Assembly: GCA_012961165.1 (NCBI GenBank)
Contig: DTZW01000099.1
Span: 1-35,663, forward strand
Origin: Gammaproteobacteria bacterium
GTDB taxonomy: Bacteria > Pseudomonadota > Gammaproteobacteria > Pseudomonadales > Azotimanducaceae
DNA length: 35,663 nt
Direction: 5' to 3'
The notes beneath the pieces were generated by a model. It was not told the DNA's origin. It saw only the letters and a program-made list of their open reading frames with translations, and did not search any database. The translations under genes and the position numbers were made by a program. Positions 1 to 7,243 of the stretch are shown one piece after another; position 1 is the stretch's first letter, and every line of letters begins with the position of its first letter.

Positions 1-92
1 GAGAGGTGGTCATCCAGAACGCCAATGAGCTGCTAACTCGATTCGAGCTTCGAGGTAACCGGCTCCTCCCTGCGGGTGCGATGGTGCTTTAA
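1..92 (+). CDS. 3' end of an unidentified gene (partial)
   Basis: An open frame enters from the left edge (codons in phase from base 3) and stops at TAA 90-92, giving 29 visible C-terminal residues ending in LLPAGAMVL. It lies only 10 bases from the stop of the convergent dehydrogenase gene, which fits a real gene end. Too little is visible to name a family, and no domain is recognised. Confidence 0.5.
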   Translation, partial: EVVIQNANELLTRFELRGNRLLPAGAMVL

Positions 93-102
93 GTGCCTGG
101 CG

Positions 103-879
103 CTATCTTTGAGGTGTCAGTTTGTTCGCCAATCCACCCAGGCCTCTGACCAGCCAGCGGGGCTGATGCTGCGACCAGGCAAGGGCAAGTCGATTCACGT
201 TGCCGGGGATGCAGATAACTTCTCGGTTCATCAACGCGTCGAAGCCTGATCGGGCAACCTCGTCTGGCTGCGAGATCATAAAAGTAGGCATAGCCCCGGC
301 GACTGACGTGTCCACCATGTCTGTATCGGTCAGGCCAGGGCAGAGCGCAGTGACCGAAATACCGGTGTCTCGCAGGTTTTCTGCCAGGGCTTCACTAAAA
401 GATAAAACATACGCCTTTGTGGCTGCATAAATATCCATACCCGGCACAGGGTGGAAGGCTGCCACCGAGGCCACATTTAGAATCCTGCCTGACTTTCGAG
501 CTTTCATTGCGGGCAGAAATTGGTGGATCAGCTGGGTCAGCGCGGTGATATTGAGCGTGATGGTGCGTTCAATCTGCTCTGTTGTCAGGTTGGCGAATCC
601 TTGTTCGACCATCATCCCGGCGTTATTGACCAACACATCGATCTCCAGGGATTGGCCGGATACTGACTCACAAAAGGTGGTGATTCCCGCCGTCGTGGAA
701 AGGTCGCCGGGCAGGACAACAATTTTAGTGGTGGCGGGTAGGTCAGCTGCCAGTTCCTGCAGTTTTTCCTCTCTTCGTGCGGTGAGCACAAGATCAAAGC
801 CCTCGGCAGCAAAAAGGCGCACGAAGGCTTCACCTATACCCGAGGAGGCGCCTGTGATGAGCGCAGTTCCGCGGCTCAT
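103..879 (-). CDS. SDR-family NAD(P)-dependent oxidoreductase
   Basis: This 258-residue protein is a classical short-chain dehydrogenase/reductase of the usual length. The cofactor motif TGASSGIG is at residues 9-16, NNAG at 85-88, and the catalytic set N110, S138, Y151 and K155 is complete. It should be a soluble NAD(P)H-dependent oxidoreductase acting on a carbonyl or alcohol substrate. A basic pair in TARREEK (residues 33-39) after the second beta strand suggests NADP preference (inference). The start ATG overlaps the stop of a 41-codon ORF (ATGA), so the two are probably co-translated. The substrate cannot be read from the sequence. Proximity to phaR hints at hydroxyacyl metabolism, but the gene lies on the opposite strand, so this is weak. 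Confidence 0.93.
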   Translation of the reverse strand: MSRGTALITGASSGIGEAFVRLFAAEGFDLVLTARREEKLQELAADLPATTKIVVLPGDLSTTAGITTFCESVSGQSLEIDVLVNNAGMMVEQGFANLTTEQIERTITLNITALTQLIHQFLPAMKARKSGRILNVASVAAFHPVPGMDIYAATKAYVLSFSEALAENLRDTGISVTALCPGLTDTDMVDTSVAGAMPTFMISQPDEVARSGFDALMNREVICIPGNVNRLALAWSQHQPRWLVRGLGGLANKLTPQR

Positions 880-1001
880 TTAGCACGTTTCTTGTTTGAC
901 GCTGCCGTATCGTTCTTACTGAGCGGACCCTGAATAGCAGGCAGACCCTTAAGGCGCCAAATCTCTTGTCGGGCTATATCGACATTGACAGTCATGTTCA
1001 T
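876..1001 (-). CDS. small 41-aa protein coupled to the SDR gene
   Basis: A 41-codon minus-strand ORF begins at ATG 1001, preceded by a good Shine-Dalgarno (GAGGG, about 7 bases upstream). It ends in TGA overlapping the ATG of the dehydrogenase (ATGA). The peptide starts MNMTVNVDIARQEIWRLKG and ends in a basic tail, NKKRAK. It shows no signal peptide or membrane segment. The ribosome site and stop/start overlap argue for real translation, either as a small protein or as a leader ORF coupling translation. A second in-frame ATG lies two codons in. I do not recognise a family, and length alone does not exclude chance. Confidence 0.5.
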   Translation of the reverse strand: MNMTVNVDIARQEIWRLKGLPAIQGPLSKNDTAASNKKRAK

Positions 1002-1060
1002 TGGTTTCCCTCGATGATGGGCGCGTTTTCATGGTGACCGCAGTTTAGAGCGATCGAATG

Positions 1061-1071
1061 TTGCAATGCAA
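1061..1071. promoter_or_regulatory. inverted repeat TTGCA-A-TGCAA upstream of phaR
   Basis: An 11-bp inverted repeat, TTGCAATGCAA, lies about 90 bp upstream of the chosen phaR start and about 60 bp upstream of the divergent 41-codon ORF. More TTGC and GCAA half-sites follow (1074-1078, 1095-1100). PhaR regulators bind TGC/GCA-rich sites and often repress their own gene, so this is a plausible autoregulatory operator. That role is inferred from position and motif only. Confidence 0.3.
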
Positions 1072-1159
1072 TATTGCCAGCCGGGCCAGTATATTTGCAA
1101 CTTACAGCGAAGTTGGCGAAAATTCATTGTTCAATGCACAAAAATCGGAAATTCGCGGT

Positions 1160-1600
1160 ATGCGGGCGTATAAAAAGTATCCAAATCGTAGGCTCTACGA
1201 CATTGAAAAGAGCAAGTATGTCACGGTGGAAGATATACGGAAGGTTATTCTGAAAGGAGAATCGATCACCGTGGTTGATTCGAAAACAGAAAAGGATCTG
1301 ACGCGTACGGTGTTGATGCAGATCATTTCTGAGCAGGCGGGTGAAGGGCACGAACCTATCCTGACGAACAGCGTTCTGGAACAGCTGGTTCGATTTTATG
1401 GTGGCGCGATGCAAAGTATTGTGGGTGGGTATATTGAGCAAAGCATCAAAACATTTCTGGAGCATCAGGAACGCTACCAAAAAAGCGTCCGGGATATTGC
1501 CAGCTCAGATCCACCGGCCATGATGCGCCGGGCGATGGAGCAAAACATGGACTTCTGGAACAAGATGACCCAGACATCTCGAGGACCTAATAAAGACTAA
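1160..1600 (+). CDS. phaR: polyhydroxyalkanoate synthesis regulator PhaR
   Basis: The 146-residue product starts MRAYKKYPNRRLYD, the hallmark of the PHB/PHA accumulation regulator DNA-binding domain (about residues 1-60), followed by the PHB_acc regulatory region to about residue 110. PhaR represses phasin and other PHA genes and is released by nascent polymer. The frame remains open upstream to 1058, but the conserved N-terminus fixes the start at ATG 1160. The stop overlaps the stop of the convergent HAD gene within CTAA. No phaC, phaP or phaA/B is in the window, so polymer genes should lie elsewhere. The C-terminal tail, rich in Met and charged residues (MMRRAMEQNMDFWNKM), resembles other family members. 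Confidence 0.93.
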   Translation: MRAYKKYPNRRLYDIEKSKYVTVEDIRKVILKGESITVVDSKTEKDLTRTVLMQIISEQAGEGHEPILTNSVLEQLVRFYGGAMQSIVGGYIEQSIKTFLEHQERYQKSVRDIASSDPPAMMRRAMEQNMDFWNKMTQTSRGPNKD

Positions 1601-2247
1601 TTCAATAGGGAACGGTAGTTCTCAATAACCAGATCTGCTTCCTGCAGGTCTTCTGGTGAGGTGTATGGACTTTCAATGGCCACAACGGTCATACCCGCTG
1701 CTTTAGCCGATAAAACGCCGTTTCTAGAGTCTTCAAACGCAATAATATCTTCCGCTTTAATGCCCATTCGGCTTGCGCACAATAAGAATATGTCCGGTTC
1801 CGGTTTGCTCTTGTGCAGCTCCGCGTCATCACCACAAACAATCGTCGTGAGCAGCGCGCGCCAGTCTCTCTGGTTGATTTTCAGGTCGCAGAGATGGCGG
1901 TGTGAGCTGGTCGCAATTCCCGTCGGAATATTTGTTGAATAGAGGTGGCGAAGATAGTCACCAGCGCCGGGCATTTCTTCGGCTTCTGGGAATAGTGCTT
2001 TGAGGTAGGCCTCTCTTGCGGCCAGAAACTCTTTCGCGGTCATCGGTAAGTCGAATTCATCGATGGTCAATTGGGCACTTCGCATCGAATCGCCGCCCAT
2101 GACCTTACGTTTCAGTTCCATGGTGTAGAGGTGTCCATGGGGGTCAAGGACCCTTTGTGCGGCGGCCGTGTAGAGCGGTTCTGTGTCCAGTAGTGTGCCA
2201 TCCAGATCAAAGATGATTGCTGCGGGATCCATGGGAAGGCTGGTCAT
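1597..2247 (-). CDS. HAD-superfamily phosphatase, beta-phosphoglucomutase-like
   Basis: This 216-residue soluble hydrolase has the DxDGT motif (FDLDGT, nucleophile D14, acid/base D16), motif II T113/S114, the motif III lysine K148 in KSKPEPD, and the motif IV acidic pair E172/D173. A helical cap domain lies at about residues 25-90 between motifs I and II (type C1). It is expected to be a Mg-dependent phosphomonoesterase or phosphomutase on a small phosphorylated metabolite, as in the YniC and beta-phosphoglucomutase group. Substrate cannot be assigned. The start overlaps the stop of the upstream 73-aa gene by 4 bases, so they form a two-gene unit. It converges on phaR with overlapping stop codons. 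Confidence 0.9.
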   Translation of the reverse strand: MTSLPMDPAAIIFDLDGTLLDTEPLYTAAAQRVLDPHGHLYTMELKRKVMGGDSMRSAQLTIDEFDLPMTAKEFLAAREAYLKALFPEAEEMPGAGDYLRHLYSTNIPTGIATSSHRHLCDLKINQRDWRALLTTIVCGDDAELHKSKPEPDIFLLCASRMGIKAEDIIAFEDSRNGVLSAKAAGMTVVAIESPYTSPEDLQEADLVIENYRSLLN

Positions 2248-2465
2248 AGAGCGTCCAGGTATTCTTTAGCCAGTGATTCTATTGCCTCGTGAGGAATGAT
2301 TCCCTCACTGTCGGTCATTTCTTCGACAGCTCTTAGTGCAAGATTAGTCAGGTTAAAGAGCGCAAGTTGATCAAGAACCAGATGATGATTCTGTTCAACG
2401 ACAATGTAAGTCAGCAGGAAACTTAACGCTTCCTCCCTGGTAATTCGATCCTTTTTCTGGGCCAT
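2244..2465 (-). CDS. hypothetical 73-aa protein upstream of the HAD phosphatase
   Basis: The product is a small, mostly helical, acidic soluble protein with no signal peptide or cysteine. A hydrophobic helix, residues 14-23 (ALSFLLTYIV), is too short to span a membrane. It begins MAQKKDRITREEAL. The TGA stop overlaps the HAD start codon, which supports its reality and suggests co-translation. The Shine-Dalgarno is weak. I do not recognise the family. The long upstream leader carries the structured element at 2551-2617. Confidence 0.7.
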   Translation of the reverse strand: MAQKKDRITREEALSFLLTYIVVEQNHHLVLDQLALFNLTNLALRAVEEMTDSEGIIPHEAIESLAKEYLDAL

Positions 2466-2537
2466 GTTGATTTATTGATTCATTCTTTTGGATGGCAAAT
2501 AGTCGCAGGAAGTATTTGCGTAGACAAGGCCGATGCA

Positions 2538-2617
2538 AGAAAGAAAAAGTGAAGTCTGTAGTGTGCTGTCCCCCGGCAGCAGACCGTTGGGAAGACCGGT
2601 CGGTCACCACAGACTTC
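2538..2617 (-). ncRNA. structured RNA or attenuator candidate
   Basis: Bases 2551-2563 pair with 2605-2617 (GAAGTCTGT with ACAGACTTC exact). Read on the minus strand, the one irregular position becomes a G-U pair, giving 13 consecutive pairs. Inside lie a GCTG/CAGC hairpin (2565-2580) and GACCG/CGGTC hairpins (2582-2605) that have two mutually exclusive pairings. On the minus strand the stem is followed by a T-rich tract (ACTTTTTCTTTC, rc of 2539-2550), as in an intrinsic terminator. This would make it a leader attenuator for the 73-aa/HAD unit, or an independent small RNA. I do not recognise a known RNA family. Confidence 0.35.
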
Positions 2618-2760
2618 ATCCCCCCAAAGCTGTTATCTCTGTGTCCCACGGTTTACTGAAAGGGTTCACTGGGAGCAGAAATTGAGTTTCTGTGGCCTAT
2701 TTCAACAGGCTTTCCAACACAAGCCTTTAAAAGGGTTTTCCAAAGATGTGTAGAAAGGAT

Positions 2761-2788
2761 GATCGGCGATGGTTTACCATAGCCGGTC
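2761..2788. promoter_or_regulatory. imperfect 28-bp dyad upstream of the ABC operon
   Basis: Two 13-base arms around a TT centre (core ATGGT-TT-ACCAT, outer GATCGGC / GCCGGTC) form an inverted repeat with two departures from symmetry, one of which is a G-U wobble in plus-strand RNA. It ends 34 bases before the GldA-like start. It could be a repressor operator or a hairpin in the leader. The sequence alone does not decide. Confidence 0.35.
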
Positions 2789-2822
2789 GAAATTGGTTGT
2801 CAAAATAGGGGTAAACAGTTTC

Positions 2823-3752
2823 ATGATCGAAGTAAGTCATCTGACAAAGTACTACGGCGACTTTGCCGCGGTAGAGGATCTGTCATTCAAACTGGTACCC
2901 GGGGAAATTCTGGGGTTCCTGGGCCCGAATGGTGCCGGCAAGTCTACAGCGATGAAAATGCTGACAGGGTTTCTTCGGCCCTCCAGTGGTGAGGTGAGAA
3001 TCTGGGGTAGTGATATGTGGCAAGACAGCCTCACCGCCCAGCGGCATATCGGCTATCTCCCGGAAGGTGCGCCTGCTTACGAGGAGATGACACCATTTGG
3101 ATTCCTGCAGTTTATTGCAGATGCAAGGGGCCTCACTGGCGTTGAACGGGCCAACCGTCTGGACGAGACGATCAATGTCATGTCCCTGCAGGATGTTCTT
3201 GGTCAGCGGATCGAAACGCTGTCAAAGGGGTTTAAAAGACGTGTTGGGCTTGCGCAAGCAATTCTGCACGACCCGGATGTCTTAATTCTGGATGAGCCCA
3301 CGGACGGTCTTGACCCAAACCAGAAACACCAGGTTCGCGAGATGATTAAAGGGTTGTCCAGAGACAAGATCGTTATTGTATCCACTCATATTCTGGAAGA
3401 AGTTACTGCTGTTTGTAATCGCGCTATGGTACTCGCGAAAGGGCGGGTCGTCTCGGATGGAACACCTCAGTCATTATTGGCAATGAGTCCCTATCATGGC
3501 GCTGTGACGCTCAAATCCTCGTCAGCACCACTCTCTGAAATTGCCGAAGCCGCCGGATCGATCAGGGGTGTAAAAGAGACCATCCTCACCGAGGGTGGTG
3601 TAACCATTTTCCCAGGGGAGGTTGATGCCACGCTCTTCGCTAAGGTCCTTGAACTCTCGCAGTCGAAGGGTTGGACAGTGGATTCATTGTACGTCGAGTC
3701 AGGCAGGCTTGATGATGTCTTCAGGTCTTTAACCGAGGGGGAATCACGATGA
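2823..3752 (+). CDS. ABC transporter ATP-binding protein, GldA-like
   Basis: This 309-residue ABC ATPase has Walker A GPNGAGKST at residues 34-42, a variant signature LSKGFKRR at 133-140, and Walker B VLILDEP at 153-159. The C-terminal 80 residues form the extension seen in ABC-2/drug-exporter ATPases. It should power the membrane subunit encoded next. The frame is open from 2769, but homology to the family starts at MIEVSHLTKYYG, so ATG 2823 with GGGGT upstream is chosen. Its stop overlaps the permease start (ATGA). In Bacteroidetes the equivalent GldA works with GldF and GldG in gliding. In proteobacteria the cargo of this gene set is unknown. Confidence 0.9.
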   Translation: MIEVSHLTKYYGDFAAVEDLSFKLVPGEILGFLGPNGAGKSTAMKMLTGFLRPSSGEVRIWGSDMWQDSLTAQRHIGYLPEGAPAYEEMTPFGFLQFIADARGLTGVERANRLDETINVMSLQDVLGQRIETLSKGFKRRVGLAQAILHDPDVLILDEPTDGLDPNQKHQVREMIKGLSRDKIVIVSTHILEEVTAVCNRAMVLAKGRVVSDGTPQSLLAMSPYHGAVTLKSSSAPLSEIAEAAGSIRGVKETILTEGGVTIFPGEVDATLFAKVLELSQSKGWTVDSLYVESGRLDDVFRSLTEGESR

Positions 3753-4480
3753 GTTTCGCAGTCATTATGAAGCGTGAATTGCTTGGATACTTCGCGACCC
3801 CGATTGCCTACGTTTTCATCGCGATCTTTCTGGTGCTGTCGGGGGTATTTACCTTCTACCTTGGTAACTTTTATGAACGGCAACAGGCGGATCTGATTCC
3901 ATTTTTCAGCTTCCATCCGTGGCTTTACCTGTTCCTTATCCCGGCTATCTCAATGAGGTTGTGGTCAGAGGAGCGCAAGAGCGGAACGCTGGAATTGCTG
4001 ATGACATTACCGTTGTCGCGTTTAGATATTGTGGTGGGTAAGTTTCTGGCAGCGTGGGTGTTTGCCGGGATTGCACTCGCGCTGACGTTCCCAATCTGGA
4101 TAACCGTTAATTACCTGGGTGATCCGGACAATGGCGTTATCGTCGCGAGCTATCTTGGTAGCTGGATGATGGCCGGCGGCTTTCTGGCAATAGGATCGTG
4201 TATGTCTGCCATCACAAAGAGCCAGGTGATTGCCTTTGTGCTTTGTGGTTTTGTATCTCTGCTGTTTGTGATGGCAGGGTTCCCGCTGGTGCTGGACCTG
4301 GTCAGGGGGTGGCTGCCGCTGACGCTAATCGACATGGTCGCGAGCCTTAGTTTCCTGACGCACTTCAATGCTGTGTCGAGAGGTGTCTTTAGCCTTCAGG
4401 ACTTTCTTTACTTTATTTCGGTGATTGTGGTCTGGCTTGGTGCGACCTCTATTGTGTTAGATATGAAGAAGGGAGCCTGA
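3749..4480 (+). CDS. ABC-2 type permease, GldF-like
   Basis: The 243-residue integral membrane protein has about six hydrophobic segments (for example near residues 15-35, 50-67, 98-122, 140-160, 165-185 and 217-237). It carries the MRLWSEERKSGTLELLMTLP motif after the second segment, typical of ABC-2 permeases of the NosY/GldF group. It should form the inner-membrane channel with the preceding ATPase. The start ATG overlaps the ATPase stop, and only one base separates it from the GldG-like gene, so the genes are translationally coupled. An export substrate cannot be inferred. Confidence 0.88.
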   Translation: MSFAVIMKRELLGYFATPIAYVFIAIFLVLSGVFTFYLGNFYERQQADLIPFFSFHPWLYLFLIPAISMRLWSEERKSGTLELLMTLPLSRLDIVVGKFLAAWVFAGIALALTFPIWITVNYLGDPDNGVIVASYLGSWMMAGGFLAIGSCMSAITKSQVIAFVLCGFVSLLFVMAGFPLVLDLVRGWLPLTLIDMVASLSFLTHFNAVSRGVFSLQDFLYFISVIVVWLGATSIVLDMKKGA

Positions 4481-4481
4481 G

Positions 4482-6308
4482 ATGAGCAGATATTTTTCTA
4501 TTGTGGTGTTGGTCGCGGGTTTCGTTTTGTTCACGCTGGTGAATAACCTGATGCTTGGCTCTGTGCGGCTCGATCTGACAGAGAACGGTTTGTATTCGGT
4601 CTCTGATGGCACCAGAGAGATCATTGGTGACCTGGAAGAACCCGTTAACCTGTATTTCTTCTTCTCTGAAAAAGCCTCAGAAGACCTGACTGCGTTGCGG
4701 GCTTATTCCCAGCGGGTGCGGGAAATGCTGGAGGAATATCAGCTGCTTGCCGGGTCAAAAATAAACCTGCACATCGTCGACCCAGAACCTTTTTCTGAAC
4801 AGGAAGACCAGGCGGCTGAATTCGGGCTCCAGAGTGTCCCGGTTAACCAGGTCGGGGATGCCCTGTATTTTGGCCTGGCAGGTACTAACGCACTGGATGG
4901 GCAGGAGGTCCTACCATTTTTTCAGCCGGATCGTGAAGCTTTCCTTGAATATGAACTGACAAAACTTATCTACAATTTGTCGGTTGCCGAGAAACCCCGG
5001 GTCGCGCTTTATTCTGAGCTTAAAGTCGAACCAGGTGTTGATCCCAGAAGTTTTCAGCCGACGCCGGGCTGGATATTTATGGATCAGCTTAAAGAGCTGT
5101 TTCAGATAGAAAAGATTGATGAGCTGTCCCTCGACGCGATAGGTTCTGCTGATTTATTGCTGTTAATTCACCCCGGTACGCTTGAGGACGCGGCACTTTA
5201 TGCGGTTGACCAACATGTGATGTCCGGCGGGAAACTGATCGTATTTGTAGACCCGCTGGCGGAGATGGTCGCGCCGGAGGCGCCGGGTATGAGCATCCCT
5301 TCAGGCAGTAGTTCCGAATTGAACCGATTGACTGCGACCTGGGGTGTCAGTCTCAGGGATGGAGAAGTCCTTGGTGATAGCGAGGCCGCGCTGATGGTCG
5401 GTGGGGCGGATGGTGCACCCGTGCGGCACCTGGGGATTCTTGGTTTTACGAACCAGTATTTTTCAGGCGATGACATAGTAACCGCAGATCTTGAAGCGAT
5501 TAATTTTTCTACGGCAGGTATCCTGGATGTAGATGAAGTGGATGGTATTGATGCGAAATCATTGATCGCATCAAGTTCAGCGGCGGGTTCCCTTGATACT
5601 ATACGGTTTCAGTTTTTGAACGACCCGGCGGAACTCCAGCAGGGTTTCCAGTCCACCGGGGAAAACTATTCGGTTGCCGTTCGATTGTCTGGAAAATCGC
5701 TATCCACTTTCCCGGAAATGTCAGGGGAGGAGACACATATTGCAGAAACAAATCAGCTGAATGTGGTGATTGTCGCGGACACAGATGTTTTATCGGATCG
5801 ACTATGGGTCCAGGTACAAAACTTCTTTGGCCAGCAGGTCGCCAGCGCGTTTGCCGATAACGGTAGCTTTGTTGCCAATCTGGTAGAGAACCTGTCAGGC
5901 AGCAGTGCGCTGATTGAAGTTCGTTCGCGGGGGCAATTCTCGCGACCTTTTGTGGTCGTTGAAGAACTGCGCAGGCTTGCTGAAGCAAAGTACTTAAAAA
6001 ATGCGGAGGATCTCCAGGCGAGATTGGCAGAGACTGACAGGCAGCTGTCCGAACTTGAGTCGGCGCGGGTTGATGATGGTCTGCTGACACTGAGCCCCGA
6101 GCAGGAAGCTGCCCTTGTAAACTTCCAGGATGAGAAGCTTCGTATCCGAAAAGACTTAAGGGAAGTACGTCACCGCCTTGACCAGGACATCGAGCAGCTC
6201 GGCGGGAAGCTCAAATTCATTAACATTCTGTTGATGCCTCTGTTGTTGACCCTTGCGCTGCTGGGGATAAGGATGCTGGGGCTGCTGTCCCGGGGGCATA
6301 AAGCCTGA
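4482..6308 (+). CDS. GldG-like ABC auxiliary protein
   Basis: This 608-residue protein has one N-terminal membrane segment (about 5-25), a large periplasmic portion and a C-terminal membrane segment (about 583-602). This is the architecture of GldG-family ABC-associated proteins. The early motif RLDLTENGLYSVSDGTREI and the following beta-rich region match the family's N-terminal domain. A charged, probably coiled-coil stretch covers about residues 495-575. It has a good Shine-Dalgarno (GGGAG) and overlaps the next gene by one base. It likely couples the ABC-2 transporter to periplasmic events, but no catalytic residues are apparent. Its role outside gliding bacteria has not been established to my knowledge. 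Confidence 0.87.
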   Translation: MSRYFSIVVLVAGFVLFTLVNNLMLGSVRLDLTENGLYSVSDGTREIIGDLEEPVNLYFFFSEKASEDLTALRAYSQRVREMLEEYQLLAGSKINLHIVDPEPFSEQEDQAAEFGLQSVPVNQVGDALYFGLAGTNALDGQEVLPFFQPDREAFLEYELTKLIYNLSVAEKPRVALYSELKVEPGVDPRSFQPTPGWIFMDQLKELFQIEKIDELSLDAIGSADLLLLIHPGTLEDAALYAVDQHVMSGGKLIVFVDPLAEMVAPEAPGMSIPSGSSSELNRLTATWGVSLRDGEVLGDSEAALMVGGADGAPVRHLGILGFTNQYFSGDDIVTADLEAINFSTAGILDVDEVDGIDAKSLIASSSAAGSLDTIRFQFLNDPAELQQGFQSTGENYSVAVRLSGKSLSTFPEMSGEETHIAETNQLNVVIVADTDVLSDRLWVQVQNFFGQQVASAFADNGSFVANLVENLSGSSALIEVRSRGQFSRPFVVVEELRRLAEAKYLKNAEDLQARLAETDRQLSELESARVDDGLLTLSPEQEAALVNFQDEKLRIRKDLREVRHRLDQDIEQLGGKLKFINILLMPLLLTLALLGIRMLGLLSRGHKA

Positions 6309-7243
6309 TGGATATGAAGGTTGCTGGGCTGTTTGGTATGGCAGTGTTATCGACAGCGTTGTTGTTCCAGATAAACCTGGTCGATGTTGAAGATGGCCCG
6401 CGGCTAGTGTTCCCCGAGTTGAAAGAACAACTTTCCGGGTTGACGAGTATCAAAGTCACAAACCCGAACGGCAATAGCGCCTCTATTGTTAAACAGCAGG
6501 ATAGTTGGGTGCTGGAAGAAAAGTCGGGCTACAACGTCGATTTTTCGAAGCTCTCCAGGTTCCTGGTGAATTTTTCTGAGCTGAGGATCGTTGAAGAAAA
6601 AACGTCAATTTCATCGAACCACTCAAGGCTGGGGGTTGCGAAAAAAGATCCGGGCGCAGGTACGAGCGTCATTATTTCTCCGGGGGAATATTCTCTGCTT
6701 GTTGGCAACGAAGCGCCATCACAGGGTAGCTTTGTCCGGTATACAGATGACGCACAGGTGTACCTGACCAATAAGCCCGTTGCGGCGACGGCTGACTGGA
6801 TAGCCTGGATTGATCCAGTGGTGATCAATATAGAGCCGGCAGATGTCAGGGAGGTCACGATAGCGACCCGGTCTGCACAGATCCTGTTAGCGAATAGAAA
6901 TGAAGCGTCTGGCGAATTTGAATTACATGGAATCCCGACAGGTAGAGAGCTTAAGCACGCGACGGTAGTAGACAGCCTCACTCGACTACTTGTTAATGTC
7001 AGAATGCTGGACGTTGAGCCCTACAACCCAGTGATATTTGATGACCCATCCAATACCCGAATTGTTCTGCTTAGCAGCGAGACTATTGTCGTTGGGACTA
7101 TCATTGTGGGTGGCAGGTTCATGATGCACATAGATCGGAAGAATCTGGCAGACTGGCAGTTCGAGATCAGTGAGCTCACCTACAATGAGCTCAATAAAAA
7201 TATGGAAACTATGCTGAAAACCACAGAGGCTGATATTGAATAA
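6308..7243 (+). CDS. DUF4340 domain-containing protein
   Basis: The 311-residue product has an N-terminal signal-anchor (about residues 5-23) followed by repeated beta-rich segments with the DUF4340 pattern of a short strand, W, and a Lys/Asp-rich turn (for example SWVLEEKSGYNVDFSKLSR). It is probably anchored in the inner membrane with a periplasmic domain. The gene starts within the stop of the GldG-like gene. DUF4340 proteins are often found beside GldG-like ABC systems, which supports a common complex, but the molecular function is unknown. The downstream crotonase begins inside its last codons. Confidence 0.87.
   Translation: MDMKVAGLFGMAVLSTALLFQINLVDVEDGPRLVFPELKEQLSGLTSIKVTNPNGNSASIVKQQDSWVLEEKSGYNVDFSKLSRFLVNFSELRIVEEKTSISSNHSRLGVAKKDPGAGTSVIISPGEYSLLVGNEAPSQGSFVRYTDDAQVYLTNKPVAATADWIAWIDPVVINIEPADVREVTIATRSAQILLANRNEASGEFELHGIPTGRELKHATVVDSLTRLLVNVRMLDVEPYNPVIFDDPSNTRIVLLSSETIVVGTIIVGGRFMMHIDRKNLADWQFEISELTYNELNKNMETMLKTTEADIE

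Larger units (their letters stand above)
2466..2822. other. gene-poor region between the HAD pair and the Gld-like operon
   Basis: No convincing coding frame is present here. It contains a strong long-range stem with inner hairpins (2551-2617), a 6-bp hairpin of CAGAAA/TTTCTG (near 2677-2693), a hairpin of AGGCTT/AAGCCT (near 2708-2728), and an imperfect dyad at 2761-2788 just before the Gld-like operon. It must hold the divergent promoters for both flanking units, but no convincing -35/-10 pair stands out. Confidence 0.6.

Noticed and set aside
2395-2649. 84-codon minus-strand frame over the structured intergenic element
   Set aside because: It overlaps the start of the 73-aa gene and has no good ribosome site. 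Its composition is arbitrary and the stretch is better explained by the RNA-like stem.
5599-6090. 163-codon minus-strand frame inside the GldG-like gene
   Set aside because: It is low-complexity in Pro/Gln/Ser, a typical shadow of the real gene on the plus strand.
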